NCBI GenBank assembly: GCA_023421505.1
Contig: JAEZTJ010000065.1
Coordinates: 1-15,975, forward strand
Length of the DNA stretch: 15,975 nucleotides
Reading direction: 5' to 3'
Source of the DNA: Bacillota bacterium
GTDB lineage: Bacteria > Bacillota > Clostridia > Lachnospirales > Lachnospiraceae
Positions 15,185 through 15,975 of the stretch are shown one piece after another. Under the pieces are notes generated by a model that made no database searches, had not been told where the DNA came from, and worked only from the letters and a program-made list of their open reading frames with translations. Each line of letters opens with the position of its first letter. Positions within the stretch are counted from its first letter, which is position 1. A program made the translations under genes and the position numbers.

Positions 15185-15198
15185 CCAAATGTTTCATT

Positions 15199-15308
15199 AT
15201 AGTGTCCTAATAGTGAATTGTATTTTTAATTATAATGTTAGATAGAATGAGGCTTCTACTTTCATCTATAGATTGTAATTTTAAAAAAATTGGCAATTAG
15301 GACACTAT
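15199..15308. mobile_element. MITE-like inverted-repeat element, probable operon terminator
   Basis: Perfect 12-bp inverted repeats (ATAGTGTCCTAA at 15199-15210, its complement at 15297-15308) bound a 110-bp AT-rich element. The arms continue imperfectly inward for about 45 bp. If read as GTGTCCTAAT to ATTAGGACAC, the element is flanked by TA on both sides, as for IS630/Tc1-type MITEs. It encodes nothing. On the plus strand the right arm is followed by ATTTTT, so the folded RNA could end the V-ATPase transcript. Mobile origin is inferred from structure only. Confidence 0.55.
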
Positions 15309-15731
15309 TTTTATGCCGACTTTTATTTTCCTTTCATTACCACTATTTTATTTTAAAATTTATTATCATATCAAGTATATTATTTTTTGATCGTGACATA
15401 ATAATATCAGATACGATGTAAGACTTAAGTTGCTAATATATGATATATACTCGTTTTTTAAGTACTGTCGTATCTAAGCAAGAAGAACTAGGTAACTAAT
15501 TCCTCTTGTAAAAAAAGAATAGATGGTTTGTAATTTAGTCTCAGAATTACAGACTGCAAGGTTCTTGAATGGTTAGGAGATGATAGCTTTTGGACAGTTT
15601 AATTAGTTTATTTGAAAGCTTTGGTTATTCCTCAGTTTGAAAAGGTAACTAAGGTGAATTGAAAAAGGTTGTTGTAATATCTCAGAATCAAATTGAATAT
15701 TGCGCTAAAAACTAATTGAGACACCAGATGG
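15309..15731. other. AT-rich non-coding DNA with imperfect inverted repeats
   Basis: I see no gene in this stretch. An imperfect inverted repeat joins AGATACGA (15409-15416) with TCGTATCT (15468-15475), with further matches inside it (CTTAA/TTAAG). A second imperfect hairpin lies at about 15480-15509 (CAAGAAGAA against TTCCTCTTG). Neither has a T-tract in the right place for an intrinsic terminator. A 16-codon TTG-started reading frame at 15590 is too short and unsupported to call. Confidence 0.5.
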
Positions 15732-15765
15732 TAAGGGCAGGAATACTGATTTATTCCTGCTCTTA
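15732..15765. terminator. Strong stem-loop, possible terminator of the right-edge gene
   Basis: A 14-bp stem (15732-15745 with 15752-15765, one G-T pair, 6-nt loop) lies 47 bp beyond the stop codon of the minus-strand gene at the right edge. The stem contains GGGCAGGAATA and its near-complement. The sequences after it are only moderately T-rich on the plus strand and not on the minus strand. Its role as terminator is therefore likely but not certain. Confidence 0.5.
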
Positions 15766-15812
15766 TCATATTATCATATAGATTATTCGAGATGTTACTC
15801 TGATTAATGCTA

Positions 15813-15975
15813 TTATCTATTATAAGGTAAATTATCCGCTTCTGGTAGAACAGCTTCCGTATTATTACTCCCCATACTGATTTGTTTCATATCATACCCT
15901 GTCGGATTTTGGAAAAAGCGAAGACCAAATTCTTCAGCAACAGATAATATATGATCGAAGATATCAGCTTGAATC
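15813..15975 (-). CDS. C-terminal end of an unidentified protein, cut by window edge
   Basis: The minus strand has an open frame from the right edge to a TAA at 15813-15815, with a TAG immediately after. It encodes 53 residues beginning IQADIFDHILSVAEEFGLRF and ending EADNLPYNR. The first part reads like a helix with regular hydrophobic spacing (IFDHILSVAEEFGL). It is followed by FFQNPTGYD and a polar tail. This vaguely resembles the last cytoplasmic segment of MscS-type channels, but I do not regard that as an identification. Composition and the double stop support a real gene end. Confidence 0.6.
   Translation of the reverse strand, partial: IQADIFDHILSVAEEFGLRFFQNPTGYDMKQISMGSNNTEAVLPEADNLPYNR

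Noticed and set aside
15480..15520. Hairpin followed by an A-run as a terminator
   Set aside because: The A-run is on the wrong side for a terminator in either direction, and the stem has mismatches.
15590..15640. Short TTG-started reading frame (16 codons) with an AGGAG about 10 nt upstream
   Set aside because: It is too short, weakly spaced, and has no sign of conservation or context.

Overview
The window looks like chromosomal DNA of a low-GC, anaerobic Firmicute, most likely a Lachnospiraceae / Clostridium cluster XIVa bacterium. The evidence is AT-rich intergenic DNA, strong GGAGG Shine-Dalgarno sites, a rubrerythrin, a CUT1 sugar importer with a LacI-type regulator, and a bacterial V-type ATPase operon. 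The lineage is inferred from gene content and protein style, not from any search.

Left part (1-1300). An 8-bp tandem repeat runs off the left edge. A roughly 165-bp palindromic MITE-like element (291-457) follows. A minus-strand rubrerythrin gene has its own promoter and a probable terminator.

Middle-left (1217-5948, all minus strand). A LacI-family regulator is followed by a sugar ABC importer operon: lipoprotein binding protein, then two permeases. A strong 14-bp-stem hairpin lies between the binding-protein gene and the first permease, and an intrinsic terminator closes the operon. No ATPase gene is present, so the importer probably uses a shared MsmX/UgpC-type ATPase encoded elsewhere.

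Middle (5949-6363). This 415-bp divergent control region separates the regulator from the ATPase operon. One palindromic TTGCAA can serve as the -35 box for promoters in both directions. A perfect 17-bp direct repeat with a LacI-type central CG occurs twice, each copy next to a predicted -10 box. This suggests autoregulation and possible control of the ATPase operon by the sugar regulator.

Right (6364-15184, plus strand). A nine-gene V-type ATPase operon has subunit order F(G/H)-C-I-K-G-E-A-B-D in Enterococcus Ntp naming. A and B form the catalytic head. D, G and C form the central rotor stalk, and E and F form the peripheral stalks. I and K form the membrane ion channel. The gene order is complete for such an enzyme; no ntpJ/ntpH is seen. 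The K subunit has an unusual layout: a non-canonical N-terminal membrane hairpin fused to one ion-binding hairpin.

Right end (15185-15975). A second MITE-like element starts just after ntpD and probably terminates the operon. Then come AT-rich non-coding DNA with inverted repeats, and the C-terminal end of a minus-strand gene cut by the window edge.

I found no CRISPR array, tRNA, rRNA, phage genes or intact transposase. Nothing is clearly an undescribed system. The most promising lead is the shared regulatory region at 5949-6363.
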